A DNA stretch of 64,000 nucleotides from contig JAVTVJ010000132.1 in the NCBI GenBank assembly GCA_034509425.1, forward strand, positions 1,488,001 to 1,552,000, in the 5' to 3' direction. Within the stretch, counting starts at the first letter, position 1. Each line of letters begins with the position of its first letter. Positions 15,301-24,100 of the stretch are shown here, in pieces. The position numbers were made by a program, and so were the translations under genes. The stretch comes from Eopsaltria australis (taxonomy: Eukaryota; Chordata; Aves; Passeriformes; Petroicidae). A model generated the notes under the pieces. The model did not search any database and was not told the origin of the DNA. It saw nothing but the letters and a program-made list of their open reading frames with translations.

Positions 15301-18300
15301 TGAAGTCGTCTGAAATATGGCTGGGTCTGAACACTCCCAAAGCTGGTTGTGCCTACATGACTGATAACCGGCAGACAAAAGAGACAAAAAGCACCAAGGA
15401 GATGAAAGCCATTATTACCCTTCAGCCTGATGGCTACAGGTGCTCAGAAAACAGCATCAGCACTGATTCTCATTTCTTCTAAAAGCTGTTTACTCCCAAA
15501 ATGTCACAAAGGAACCTACATATTACATAACTGGCACCTGGACTCACCAAGCAGTCCCTCAGGAGTGCTAACCAAGGGAAATAAACAGTCACAATCGCTC
15601 ACCATCAGGAAGTGACCAAAGTTTCATCTCCTGACTGGCACTCACACATATCCAGATAAAGGAGAACATTTTCCATTTCCCTGATAAAAGGGAGAGCATT
15701 GCAAAAGGACAACCAGTTTTTTATATTTTAACCTCCTGTTATTATCTTCAAATGTAATGTTGGAGGGAAGAAACAACTGTGTGGACAGATTTCATGGATA
15801 GAGAGAGCAGTTAGCGAGTTATCCATGGCCTGGGGGTAGAAGACTGAGTGCCTTTGGAGCATCTTAGGAAGCAACAACCTGGTGATTCTTGCTGCCAGGT
15901 TCTGGACAGGGATATGTTTCTTCCATCCTGAGCTATGAAAAGGTTGACAGTTGGGCTGGACTTGGCTGCAGGATGACAAAGGCAAGTAGTCTTTCCCAAA
16001 AGCAGAAGGAATGATGGACTTATTTTCTGTACTAATGCCACAAGGCTGTGCTCAGGGCTGCTTCCACTGCTGACAGATGGAGACAGGGGAGAAGATTAAA
16101 TGTTTGTCCAGCCATGTATTAGCCACAAATATTCCAACTGTTTCAGCACAGCGGATGCTCATGTTCTGGAGATATTAAAAGATGGAGTTTGAGTCTCTGA
16201 TCTAGATATAAATTTTCTTTTTAAATATTGAGGTCATGTCTTCATTTTTATTTAGGTTTTTGTAATTTTTTAAAAGTTTACACCAAGTCACATGTAACAT
16301 TTCAATTGTATGGGAAAGCATGAGATTAGTTTATGGGAAGCTGTTTTACCCAAGCATGTTCTATACCACAAGGTTAACCTTTTGAAAAAATAAAATCAAT
16401 TAAATTAGAACCTTTAAAAAAAGTAATTTACACTTCCTTATTTTTTTTGAAGAAAAAAAAAGGAGATTAAAAAGTATACAGAACCTAACAGACAGTAAAA
16501 CAAATACAGCTGTGTATCCCTGCCCTGTCCAGCTATCATTTTGTTTACCTAAAAGAGCCTAATCATGACAAGAACATATAATTTTCCACTTCAAATGCTG
16601 AGAAGATATAATTCTAATAAAAAAAACTACCATTTTTTCTAATAAAAAAGGAACTTACCTCTTCTTTTCATATATTGTAGATTGCTGGAAGTAATGAATA
16701 CAAATGTCTAATTTATCATTTCATTTTCATAATCTAATATTTAGGTACTCAGTGAACCTTCTCTAGCCTAAAGGGGAGTACCAAGAGAAAAGTGTGCTGA
16801 ATTTAACAATTCTCTTTCAGCCTTTGTATGAATTTTTAACTGTACGTGATATAAAATACTTTGTATAGAGTATAAAAAAACTGTTGTATTCCTCAGAAAG
16901 ATTTACCTGTTTATATGTAACACATGTACCCCATATTTGCTTTCAATTCTGTACTTTGTTGGATCACTTGCAGGGAAAATCAATTCTTCATTTTTGTACC
17001 TGACAATCAAGACAAAAATAAAACTCGTAAGTATCAGCAACTATTCATTACTTTGTTAGATCTTTGGATCAAGATATCATTTACTATCATCTGAACTCTC
17101 TCTACTTGCACAGAGTATTTTCCAGTATTGGGCCATGAAGGCAAAACAGGACCATCACAGCAGCAAGGAATTGGAAAGAGAAGATGCGCACTCAATCTAG
17201 AAGAGGAGGAAAAGAAGTGAAGAGAAGATGGAATGGGCTTGAACTTTCAAATCCTCCAGCCCTGACACAAGGTGGGAAGCAAATCTTATCTTGCACCACC
17301 ATAAAACACTTCAGCACAAAAAAAGGAGAGCAGCAACAGAATTATGCCTTGTGTTAGGTTTTTACAGTCCAGCCTAAGGCTTTCATATAGACAGGACAGC
17401 ACCTGAAAGGACCTTTGTGTCCTCCTTAACACAAGCTAATACAATGTGACCACAGATACAGCCCATGACAACAGTGGTGCTGTGCACATTTATCCAGGCT
17501 TAGAAAGCAGCCTGTGAGTTCTGTGCATTTTGCCATTTGCTGCTTTGTGTTCAGGAAACTCAATGGCCAGAAAGACTGGAATGCTTTCCACTGTCTGCCT
17601 TCTGAGATGCTTGAGTTTGCTTCTCACATTGCACGAGGCCACTCAGCTAGTTTTCCTCCCACTCCTTCCACTTCAGTATCAACTGCTACGATCCAGCACA
17701 TCTACAAGGATTATAAAGGGGATTTAACAAAGCCATTATATACGTGACACTTATCAGTTATGGCATAACTTTCAAATGAAAAAAGCTTAACAACATTTTT
17801 AGAGGGCTAGGAAAGGCCAGTCTCTTACCATTGTACAACAGGGGTTGGAAACCCTTGTACAGTAAAGCAAAGGCTCACAGACATCTTTTCCCAGACAGTG
17901 TGAGACCTCAGGCGCACTAGAATTTCAGGGGCTCGACTTATCCTTTCTTCAATGATGTGTCTTTCAAGAGCCATATTTTCTTCTACCTATTGAACATGAG
18001 AAAAGAAAAGAAGCATCTGGCACCAGGGTAGAAGATCTAACCTTAAATTCACAAAAAGATGCTTAATCACTACTCATATTTGAAGCACAGGCCTAAATTT
18101 CAGTATATCTTGCAATTATTTTTGCATAGGAGCAAAAAGATTCAGCAGGTACCATTCTTTGCACAGCAAGTTTATCCAGATGCTCTCTAGCCCGGTGCCT
18201 AGCCGTGTGAATCTCTTTTTCCAAAGCAGACAACTCACTGGCAAAACGGATTCTTTTCTCATCACTTGCATGAGACTTTTGCTCATGACTCCTGTGGGAC

Positions 18301-21167
18301 AAGAAAAAAAATCAGGTAACCACTATGAAGCTTTCAGTTTGTCACTCATACACATCAGACAACCAAGGGCTCCAAAATGATATCAGTAGGATGTAAAATT
18401 TAGGTTAGGAATCATTCTTAGCATCTATCTGTGTATCCTAATAATGAGTATGTGAAACCATGTGACTTTTCTTCATATTCTTTCCCCCTGTATTTGTGGG
18501 GCCATAGCTCTAAGTCTCGAATTCTGCTGTGGACACATTGACATGATTCCCCACAGTCCTCTGTTAATCAAGATCAAGAATCTACCTGGCCTCCTTCTGG
18601 CCCCTCATTTTCCTTCCCATGGACACAAGAAGGCACAGGGGTGAAGGCAAGTTCTTTACCTGTTCACAACCTGCTAAAAGTTGTGCCTTGCTTACATAGT
18701 ACCCTTAGCTTTAGAAGCTTTAGAACCTGGGGGCTCTTGTAGCTCCATGGACTGTATCAGCTGACCTCACCTGAAAGATACAGACCAAGGAGTTCATAAG
18801 GATTTGATGAACAGTTGTATGCAAAAAAGCCAAGCAGGAAGTATTGTAGAAACTACCAAGAAAATATAAAGTTTTGAAAATTTGTGAGTTGTTCCCTGAA
18901 AACCTAACACCACAGATTTTTCAGAATTTCTAAAAATGCCCCCACTCGTAAACGTTTTGAGGAGGAGCTAGCTCAGTTTCCTTCATTCGTGCTGGTTCAG
19001 TAAACAGCCTATGCTATTCTTTTTCTTCTCAGGACAAAAGAAGGTACTGAGTATCAGATATTTCTAACATGTCTGTCAATACAGCCAACATATGGCAAGA
19101 CTCTGAAAGCATAACCCAAATAAGAAAACTTCCATGAAATTCAATAAATCAAGATATTATTTGTCTGATATTTTTTTAAAATTCTTTGTACCATTTCAAT
19201 GTACTTTAAATTCCAGCTGTGTTCTGCCATTTCTTTTTATTTATATTGATGAAATTAAAAACAGTTTTTAAAACCTAAATTAAAGTATACAAAATCATTT
19301 GATTTTCCTAGAGATTTCTGCTCTGAGGTTATATATTTCAAACCAATCCAAATACCAGAACCATATGGATGTATATGATTTGCACAACGTATTTTCTACA
19401 AACAAGGCAGAATTCCTTCTTGTAATATAAATCCTCCATGTCTTTGGTGCAGTAACCTTAGTAGAGCAAAGCAGAGCAGAAACAGTGAAATTCACTAAGG
19501 GAATATTGTCATCAGCACAGTTACACAGTTACTCTGGGACTTCTTAACAAGGCAGTAACTGAGACATGACAGCAAACCCTTTTGATATTCAGGAAAGAAT
19601 TTAAAACGTTTAAATTGATCCAAATTAGAAATTTAGGAATAGTGGAGTAGCTCTGCTCAAAATGAGTTCTGGGTACCAGGTGGATTCTAATTTATTTTTG
19701 TTTTAAAGCTGTTTTCAAGGGTCAGAGTGGGGATCAAGGGAGCAACTCTAGGTTGAAATATGAGACTGAAAGTGACACTCAGTCATTTAGTGTTCCAGCC
19801 AAAATAGATTAGTGAAGAACAGTGACAGAGAAGCCTCCAATCTTGTCAACTCTGAAAAGAGCCCTGGCAAAAGAGTTGGAACCAGAGCCACTACACAGGT
19901 CAGACTGGACCAACAGAGCTTTACCTTTTCCTGGATTCCTGCATTGCTTCGTGCGCCAAGGTGCGTGCCCTCCTGGCACAGAGTCTACATGTTGTTTTGC
20001 CCAAGCCAGTTGATTCATAATAAGTAGCCTGCCTGGAAGCAGCCCTTCAAATATAAAAGACATTGTTATAACCCAGCAATTCAGGTAAAACATGAACTCA
20101 CAAACGTCAAAGAAATTACTTTGAGCTGAATGAGCTGAACATCATGACTGAACAGTGTTCAGTGAGAAACCTTTGCATCTTCACTGACTGTACTAGATGC
20201 TGATTGTCACTTGTCCTTCAAGGGCTTAATGCCCATCATCTGTCACTGGGGATCATTAGGCGTTTTACTTCATTCTATTAAATTTATATTTATTTTAGTC
20301 TTCAATCATTCAGGTGTGATGATAGCATTTCAGTGCACCACAAGGGTAACAACCTGTCTAATACACAAATCACAAACATTCCCCATAGCATTGTCTGTTT
20401 TTAAGTATTCCTGCCTTTCTATATTTCACAGAACCTTCTGCATAAACTGTTCGTTTCCATAGGGGAATCTGGACCAGCTAGACAGCTAGGTAGGCATGTT
20501 AATTACTAAGGAGGGAGAACAGTGATTCTCAGGCAACCACAATACAAAATTTCAGGCTTTGAGAAACAAAGTATGTGTATTTTCTGGCTAAAACTCTGAG
20601 GTTTCATACGAGAAGCATTAAGACTTCATTTAAGTTTAAAAAAGGAAATTGAAACACAAAAGCTATAATTAGTTATAGCCAACTTCAGGAGAGGGAATAT
20701 CACGTCATACCGAAGAATGGGTAAAAAGCTGTTTCTATGACTTACAATAAATTTCACAGCAATTTTTCTTAAGTCAGAGTTTCAATTTTAGCCTACAAGG
20801 AAGAATTTTTTTTAGAGGTAGCAAACAGGACAGATCCTAAACTAAAAGGTCTGTGTAGGTACCTTGCAATGTTGCTAGGAAGTTTAGCTATGCTGATGGG
20901 AGACTATAGACAAGGAGCATGCCAATGGAAGGAAGTGGAAAACTATCATTCTGTATAAGCCACAATTTTTGGGGGTGGAGTGGAAAGGTAAGTATCATGA
21001 TTCTAAGAACTGACTACCCAAAACCAGAGACCTATCTATGCTCAAATACGTGGCACTTACTTTCTTGCTGCATATTCCTCAAGTATGTATCTTGTCTGAA
21101 TGTTGCGATAGGACTGATCAAAGTGCTTGTGCCTCCTCTGGTAAAATGGCACTGCTACTGAAGACAT
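1..21167 (-). CDS. MYOM2: M-protein (myomesin-2), N-terminal 409 residues, exons 2-11; gene continues past the left edge
   Basis: M-protein is a sarcomeric M-band protein that cross-links myosin filaments and titin in striated muscle. Ten exons on the minus strand (listed separately) join in phase from ATG 21167 to a donor at 364. The product follows remembered human MYOM2 closely: a head with VPFYQ and SYRNIQTRY, an alpha-helical stretch, Ig1 (about residues 140-236, core Trp in VVQWYK), an acidic linker (237-252), Ig2 (about 258-361, LTLKC and [10 protein letters not shown]) and half of FN3 domain 1 (from about 369, [15 protein letters not shown]). MYOM1 and MYOM3 fit much worse; for example the FN3 start GAPGAPMD is that of MYOM2. 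All introns are GT-AG. The start has A at -3, and no ATG lies between it and the predicted first exon. The second half of FN3-1 and the rest of the roughly 1,450-residue protein lie outside the window. Confidence 0.95.
365..506 (-). CDS. MYOM2: MYOM2 exon 11, first half of fibronectin type III domain 1
   Basis: Acceptor TTTGTGGTCCAG|AT and donor GACAA|GTATGT. It encodes residues 363-408: [20 protein letters not shown], then [20 protein letters not shown]. The core Trp and the PxxGY turn are present. It ends in phase 2; the exon carrying the rest of FN3-1 is not in positions 1-364. Confidence 0.97.
507..2414 (-). other. MYOM2 intron 10 (1.9 kb)
   Basis: AT-rich and without recognisable exons or transposons. 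The only notable structure is the 32-bp tandem duplication at 1724-1787. Confidence 0.85.
1724..1787. repeat. Perfect 32-bp tandem duplication
   Basis: Two identical copies (1724-1755 and 1756-1787) beginning CATCTTTCAGTGAAAAAATA. The lack of mismatches points to a recent event. Confidence 0.97.
2415..2576 (-). CDS. MYOM2: MYOM2 exon 10, second half of Ig domain 2
   Basis: Acceptor TCTTCCAG|AT and donor AAGAG|GTAAAC. It encodes residues 309-361: [18 protein letters not shown], then [27 protein letters not shown] is the typical EF-loop/F-strand motif of myomesin-family Ig domains. Both ends are phase 1. Confidence 0.97.
2577..6889 (-). other. MYOM2 intron 9 (4.3 kb)
   Basis: AT-rich intron with no recognised transposon. 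It holds two small tandem repeats: a 13-bp CATGAGATCCTTA at 3567-3579 and 3582-3594, and a 21-bp pair at 4581-4622. Confidence 0.85.
4581..4622. repeat. Imperfect 21-bp tandem duplication
   Basis: Two adjacent copies starting GTTCTTTCAGTA (4581-4601 and 4602-4622), differing at a few bases; a partial third GTTCT follows. Confidence 0.9.
6890..7054 (-). CDS. MYOM2: MYOM2 exon 9, first half of Ig domain 2
   Basis: Acceptor CTCCTGCATAG|TG and donor GATG|GTAAGT. It encodes residues 254-307, including [39 protein letters not shown] and the B-strand Cys. It aligns nearly residue for residue with human M-protein. Both ends are phase 1. Confidence 0.97.
7329..7379 (-). CDS. MYOM2: MYOM2 exon 8, 51-bp linker microexon
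   Basis: Acceptor TTATTCATAG|GG and donor CACT|GTAAGC. It encodes the tail of Arg236 and residues 237-252, [16 protein letters not shown], aligning with human FRGDEEPFRSVGLPIG. This is the Ig1-Ig2 linker. It is phase 1 at both ends, so skipping it would keep the frame. The intron to exon 7 is only 80 bp. It is the least conserved exon, but its length equals that of the human segment. Confidence 0.88.
7460..7548 (-). CDS. MYOM2: MYOM2 exon 7, end of Ig domain 1
   Basis: Acceptor CATTTTCAG|A and donor GAGAA|GTAAGT. It encodes residues 207-235, [19 protein letters not shown] then [10 protein letters not shown]. The usual F-strand Cys (YxC) is replaced by YSA, as in human M-protein, so Ig1 has no canonical disulfide. 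Starts in phase 2 and ends in phase 1. Confidence 0.95.
8912..9945 (-). mobile_element. CR1 LINE fragment, 5'-truncated
   Basis: The 3' end is at about 8912 (plus strand AATCATAGAATT, then GGTTGGAAAGGACCTCTAAG), the CR1 terminus in reverse. The minus strand also encodes the C-terminal reverse-transcriptase tail between about 9213 and 9563 ([16 protein letters not shown] and [14 protein letters not shown]). Stops and the missing 5' part make it dead. It sits in sense orientation inside MYOM2 intron 6. Confidence 0.93.
13271..13795. promoter_or_regulatory. Cluster of TTTATTAAAT boxes in intron 6 (possible enhancer)
   Basis: Three similar AT-rich boxes in a GC-richer setting: ATTTATTAAATGGG at 13271-13284, GATTTTATTAAATAGGGAA at 13488-13506, and an inverted one, CCATTTAATAAATCATCACAG, at 13775-13795. 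E-box-type CAGCTG and CAGGTG occur between them. A regulatory role is speculative. Confidence 0.25.
16907..16999 (-). CDS. MYOM2: MYOM2 exon 6, middle of Ig domain 1
   Basis: Acceptor TGATTGTCAG|G and donor AACAG|GTAAAT. It encodes residues 176-205, with [16 protein letters not shown] aligning with human KYRIESNYGVHTLEIN. Both ends are phase 2. A 9.36-kb intron separates it from exon 7, so Ig1 is split over three exons. Confidence 0.95.
17000..17828 (-). other. MYOM2 intron 5 (0.83 kb)
   Basis: No feature recognised; open frames here lie in the non-coding orientation. Confidence 0.8.
17829..17986 (-). CDS. MYOM2: MYOM2 exon 5, start of Ig domain 1
   Basis: Acceptor TTCAATAG|G and donor TG|GTAAGA. 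It encodes residues 123-174 plus two bases of Trp175. The stretch [20 protein letters not shown] and the next [13 protein letters not shown] are almost identical to human M-protein. It contains the B-strand Cys and the core Trp of an I-set Ig domain. Confidence 0.96.
18153..18291 (-). CDS. MYOM2: MYOM2 exon 4, head alpha-helical segment
   Basis: Acceptor CTTGTCCCACAG|G and a rather weak donor ATG|GTACCT. It encodes one base of codon 76 plus residues 77-122, a charged helical stretch with [16 protein letters not shown] and [10 protein letters not shown], aligning with human FLSELAHLEEDVHLAR and KLDKYAIQQM. Starts in phase 2 and ends in phase 0. Confidence 0.93.
18292..19924 (-). other. MYOM2 intron 3 (1.6 kb)
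   Basis: AT-rich intronic sequence. No further coding exon is needed here, because exons 3 and 4 join in phase. No recognised repeat. Confidence 0.8.
19925..20044 (-). CDS. MYOM2: MYOM2 exon 3, variable head region
   Basis: Ends at donor GGAAAAG|GTAAAG (19925). It encodes [16 protein letters not shown], aligning with human LGGTICRVCAKRVSTQ. Both ends are phase 2 and fit exons 2 and 4. Two in-frame acceptors are possible 12 nt apart: TTTGAAG|G (exon from 20044) or TTCCAG|G (exon from 20032). The longer form adds four residues, AASR. A TGA lies just upstream in frame, so the exon cannot extend further. The Ser/Gln repeats present in human here are absent. Confidence 0.88.
20045..21060 (-). other. 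MYOM2 intron 2 (1.0 kb)
   Basis: AT-rich; nothing recognised. If the downstream acceptor of exon 3 is used, the intron extends to 20033. Confidence 0.8.
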
Positions 21168-21193
21168 ACTTCCTCTATGACAACCAGGAATTC
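21061..21193 (-). CDS. MYOM2: MYOM2 exon 2, start codon
   Basis: Acceptor TTCTGCAG|GAATTCC at 21194, then 26 nt of 5' UTR, ATG at 21167 and donor AA|GTAAGTG after 21061. It encodes residues 1-35 plus two bases of codon 36. The protein starts [18 protein letters not shown] and contains [17 protein letters not shown], a near match to the remembered human M-protein head. This basic, unstructured segment belongs to the myosin-binding N-terminal region. The exon ends in phase 2. Confidence 0.95.
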
Positions 21194-24100
21194 CTGCAGA
21201 ACGTGAAGTTAGCCATATATTTAGCCATGCACACATTTAGCCATATATAACAGACACTTTGGTTTGATATTTTTTGGTATGTAGAAATGTGTGTGAACAT
21301 GTACAAATGTATAAAATTGCACCAATTTGTGACAAACAGAGCCATCAGTCACACACCTGGGTACCTCAGGCTGTATCTTACCAGTCATACAGTGTGAGCT
21401 ATGGAATCATAGATGATAGCCTAAAAGATACTTCACTAGATCATTTTTCCCCTTCTTTGCAAATGTCATTAAACACCTCCAGAGAAATTTCCAGGGATGG
21501 AAATTTGACAGATTTTTGGCCATTGTTAGACATTTCAGCTCTTTGCTTTTCAAACCTTTCACTTCTTCCATTTTGGCAATTTATGCTCACTAATTTTTGT
21601 CCAATTTACCATGACAACAAATAGACTGTATTCGCTCACTTTTGTAGCAGCCTGTTGAAGATTTTCTTTACTTTTCTTTCCTGCTCTCTTGCTTAAACTC
21701 AACAAAGCTGGCTCATGCGATCTTTCCTCGTGGGTTATTTTTTCTGGACTATCAATCATTCTGGTTTCCTTCTTGTGGACTTTCTTCAAAGCATGGCATA
21801 GTTTTTGATCAATATTTGGACAGAAGGTTCTAAGAAACTTTCAGGGTGCTCCTAGAAGGAATGTGGGGGACAAGAGTACGTTTCCCACTGAGTTAGTTAA
21901 GCAGATTACCAACCACTTCATTAAAAGAACACAGAGGTGCCTATATCCCTTTGTGCTCATTAGAAATATGATGACAGCTTCTTGCAAAAGTGGGGAATAT
22001 CACCAGCCATGTTGTAAGTGCCAGCTTGTGTAACTGCAGTCTGGGTTGGATATGGGGTTCTCTACTCCTGGGCCATTTGGCCCAAACCATGGTGAGGAAT
22101 CCCAGCTGAACAGCCAAAACCTCTTCACAAGGCACCTACACTTCAGTGAAAACAGAAGCAAGCTCCCAAGTCTATAAAGCAGATGAAGATTTAGCCAGTT
22201 AAATTACTGCAGTAACATCTAATGTCCTACTAAGAGCTAAGGGGAGCGTCCCTGTTCTGCTCCCTGTAGGGTGCACGCTGCCAGCTCCACACCAGCACTC
22301 AGGGCACAGGCTGAGGCACAGCCTGGGACCCACCTCAGGGCACCCATGGCAAGTGAGGCAGCACCAGCTCACCCAGGAGCCACATTGAGGGTGTGTCAGG
22401 GTCCTGAGGATAGCAATGGGCCTGACTGTCCCAACCCAGCCTCCTCCAGAGCTCCTCCTACCCTGCCCTCAGCCCAGGACCCTACATCAGTCCCCAGAGC
22501 CATCAGTTTCTGCCCCAGAAATGACACAGCAGAACCAGTCTCCAGCTCCCCACAGCCCGGCCCTGCCTGGACATGGGCCATGCCAAGAAGAACCTGCCGC
22601 AGACCCACACCAAAAGTCCAAATTTGTAACAAAAAGTCACATAAATAAGCAGCTTCATGATGTACATAAAATGAAAGCTCTGACAGATTTGAACAGAAAT
22701 CTTATAAACTCATTTAGATAAAACATTTAACAAGGTAAAATGACAGTATATACCATATTTTCAGCATAGAGTATTTATTAAAAAAGAAAATGCTAGTCAT
22801 TGGTTAAACAGAGCAAAAAACTGTAACTGTGTCTGATTGTTACTTGCAGATAGTCAAAGGCGGAGTCAGGTGCTCCCAAATCATGATGTTCTCATATCAG
22901 CTACTTTTAATTTTCCAAGAAAAAGAAAGGAGCAAACAGTAGGTAAATTTAATAGAAGTCACATCTTATTTTAAAATCTTCAGATCTCAAAAGAGATTTT
23001 TACAGTTTATCACCTCATAGCTGCATCTTCTGCATAACTTAGAGTTACCTTTTCAACCCTTTTTCAAGAGATAAGAGAATGACAAGTCACAAGTTCAGTA
23101 ATAAGAGCTTTAGTCAAAGCAAAAGACACTGAAAAACAAAAATTGAACAGGTTTACAACATTACTGTGGGTCATTAAAGAAATATATTACCACATTTATA
23201 GAGAAATAAGAAAGTTAGCATGACCCAAGTTAGTTCAGCACCTCACAGAGATTCTGGCTAAGTAAAATGCCCTCATACAGTGCTGAGCTGACCTGGAGCC
23301 CTCATGGACCTATGAACTCATCATATGACACAATGTCTTGGCTACATGAGCAGAGCTGCACAGACCCACAAGCAGTTTTGGCTTCTCCTAGTTTTGATAT
23401 CTGTACATCATATGATGCTACATCTGCAGACATTGAATACTGGTTTTCTTCCTGCTGTTTAACTGCATAACTATTGTGTATATGGCATTGGATTTCCACA
23501 TTAGTTCTTATGTTAACTGGACAGTTAATGGTATAATGTTCCCTTTTCTCCATCTTTAATTAGCCTTTTTACCTAAATGAAGGCTCAAAAGACAAACACA
23601 GATTAAGCTCACTCCACTGTTAAGTGCTGCTCATGTTTACATGCAGCCAAGTTAAATAATTCTGTGAATTTATCAACATGCAGTGTAAGTGTTGCTACGT
23701 ATATAACTCACACTGAGATCCACTTTACAAGGATTGCAGAGTAATGCCCATTTATCTGGATAGATCACAGCTATTTTCATTTTTGAGAGAGGAGAAAACA
23801 CCATTGTCATTTACAGTCCAGCCTTTTTCACTAAATGTAAAACTTACATTTTAATTAGCATATCTTCTATTTGTCAGCAATGAGGATTTCTCAAATTTGG
23901 GTTCACATATTTTTCACATTTACCCAAACACCTTTAGTATAGAAACAAGAGTAGTCATCCACTCACAGCCTCTGTACAAGCAATTAACTGAGCTTGTTAG
24001 CAGCCAGACTCACTTTGCCTTCTGTTAACGCAGAGGGGAGCTGCCTGGCAACAATTCCAAATGTAATAATAATAATCCGTTAATTACAACAATGTTTGTG

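Larger units (their letters stand above)
7549..16906 (-). other. MYOM2 intron 6 (9.4 kb)
   Basis: The largest intron in the window. It contains the CR1 fragment at 8912-9945, GC-richer blocks at about 10450-10980 and 12930-13700 with no recognisable coding content, and a cluster of AT-rich boxes near 13.3-13.8 kb. I saw nothing I can name in 7.6-8.9, 11-12.9 or 13.9-16.9 kb. Confidence 0.85.

Noticed and set aside
19809..20093. 94-codon minus-strand open frame
   Set aside because: It overlaps MYOM2 exon 3 in the wrong frame; the correct frame gives the M-protein CRLCARR segment.
365..21193. MYOM1 or MYOM3 instead of MYOM2
   Set aside because: The head ([21 protein letters not shown]), Ig2 ([16 protein letters not shown]) and FN3-1 start (GAPGAPMD) follow MYOM2. 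MYOM1 has different residues at each point, and MYOM3 lacks this head.
22271..22648. 125-codon plus-strand open frame in MYOM2 intron 1
   Set aside because: Ala/Pro/Ser-rich translation of a GC-rich block, overlapped by another open frame on the opposite strand; typical of a chance frame in stop-poor sequence.
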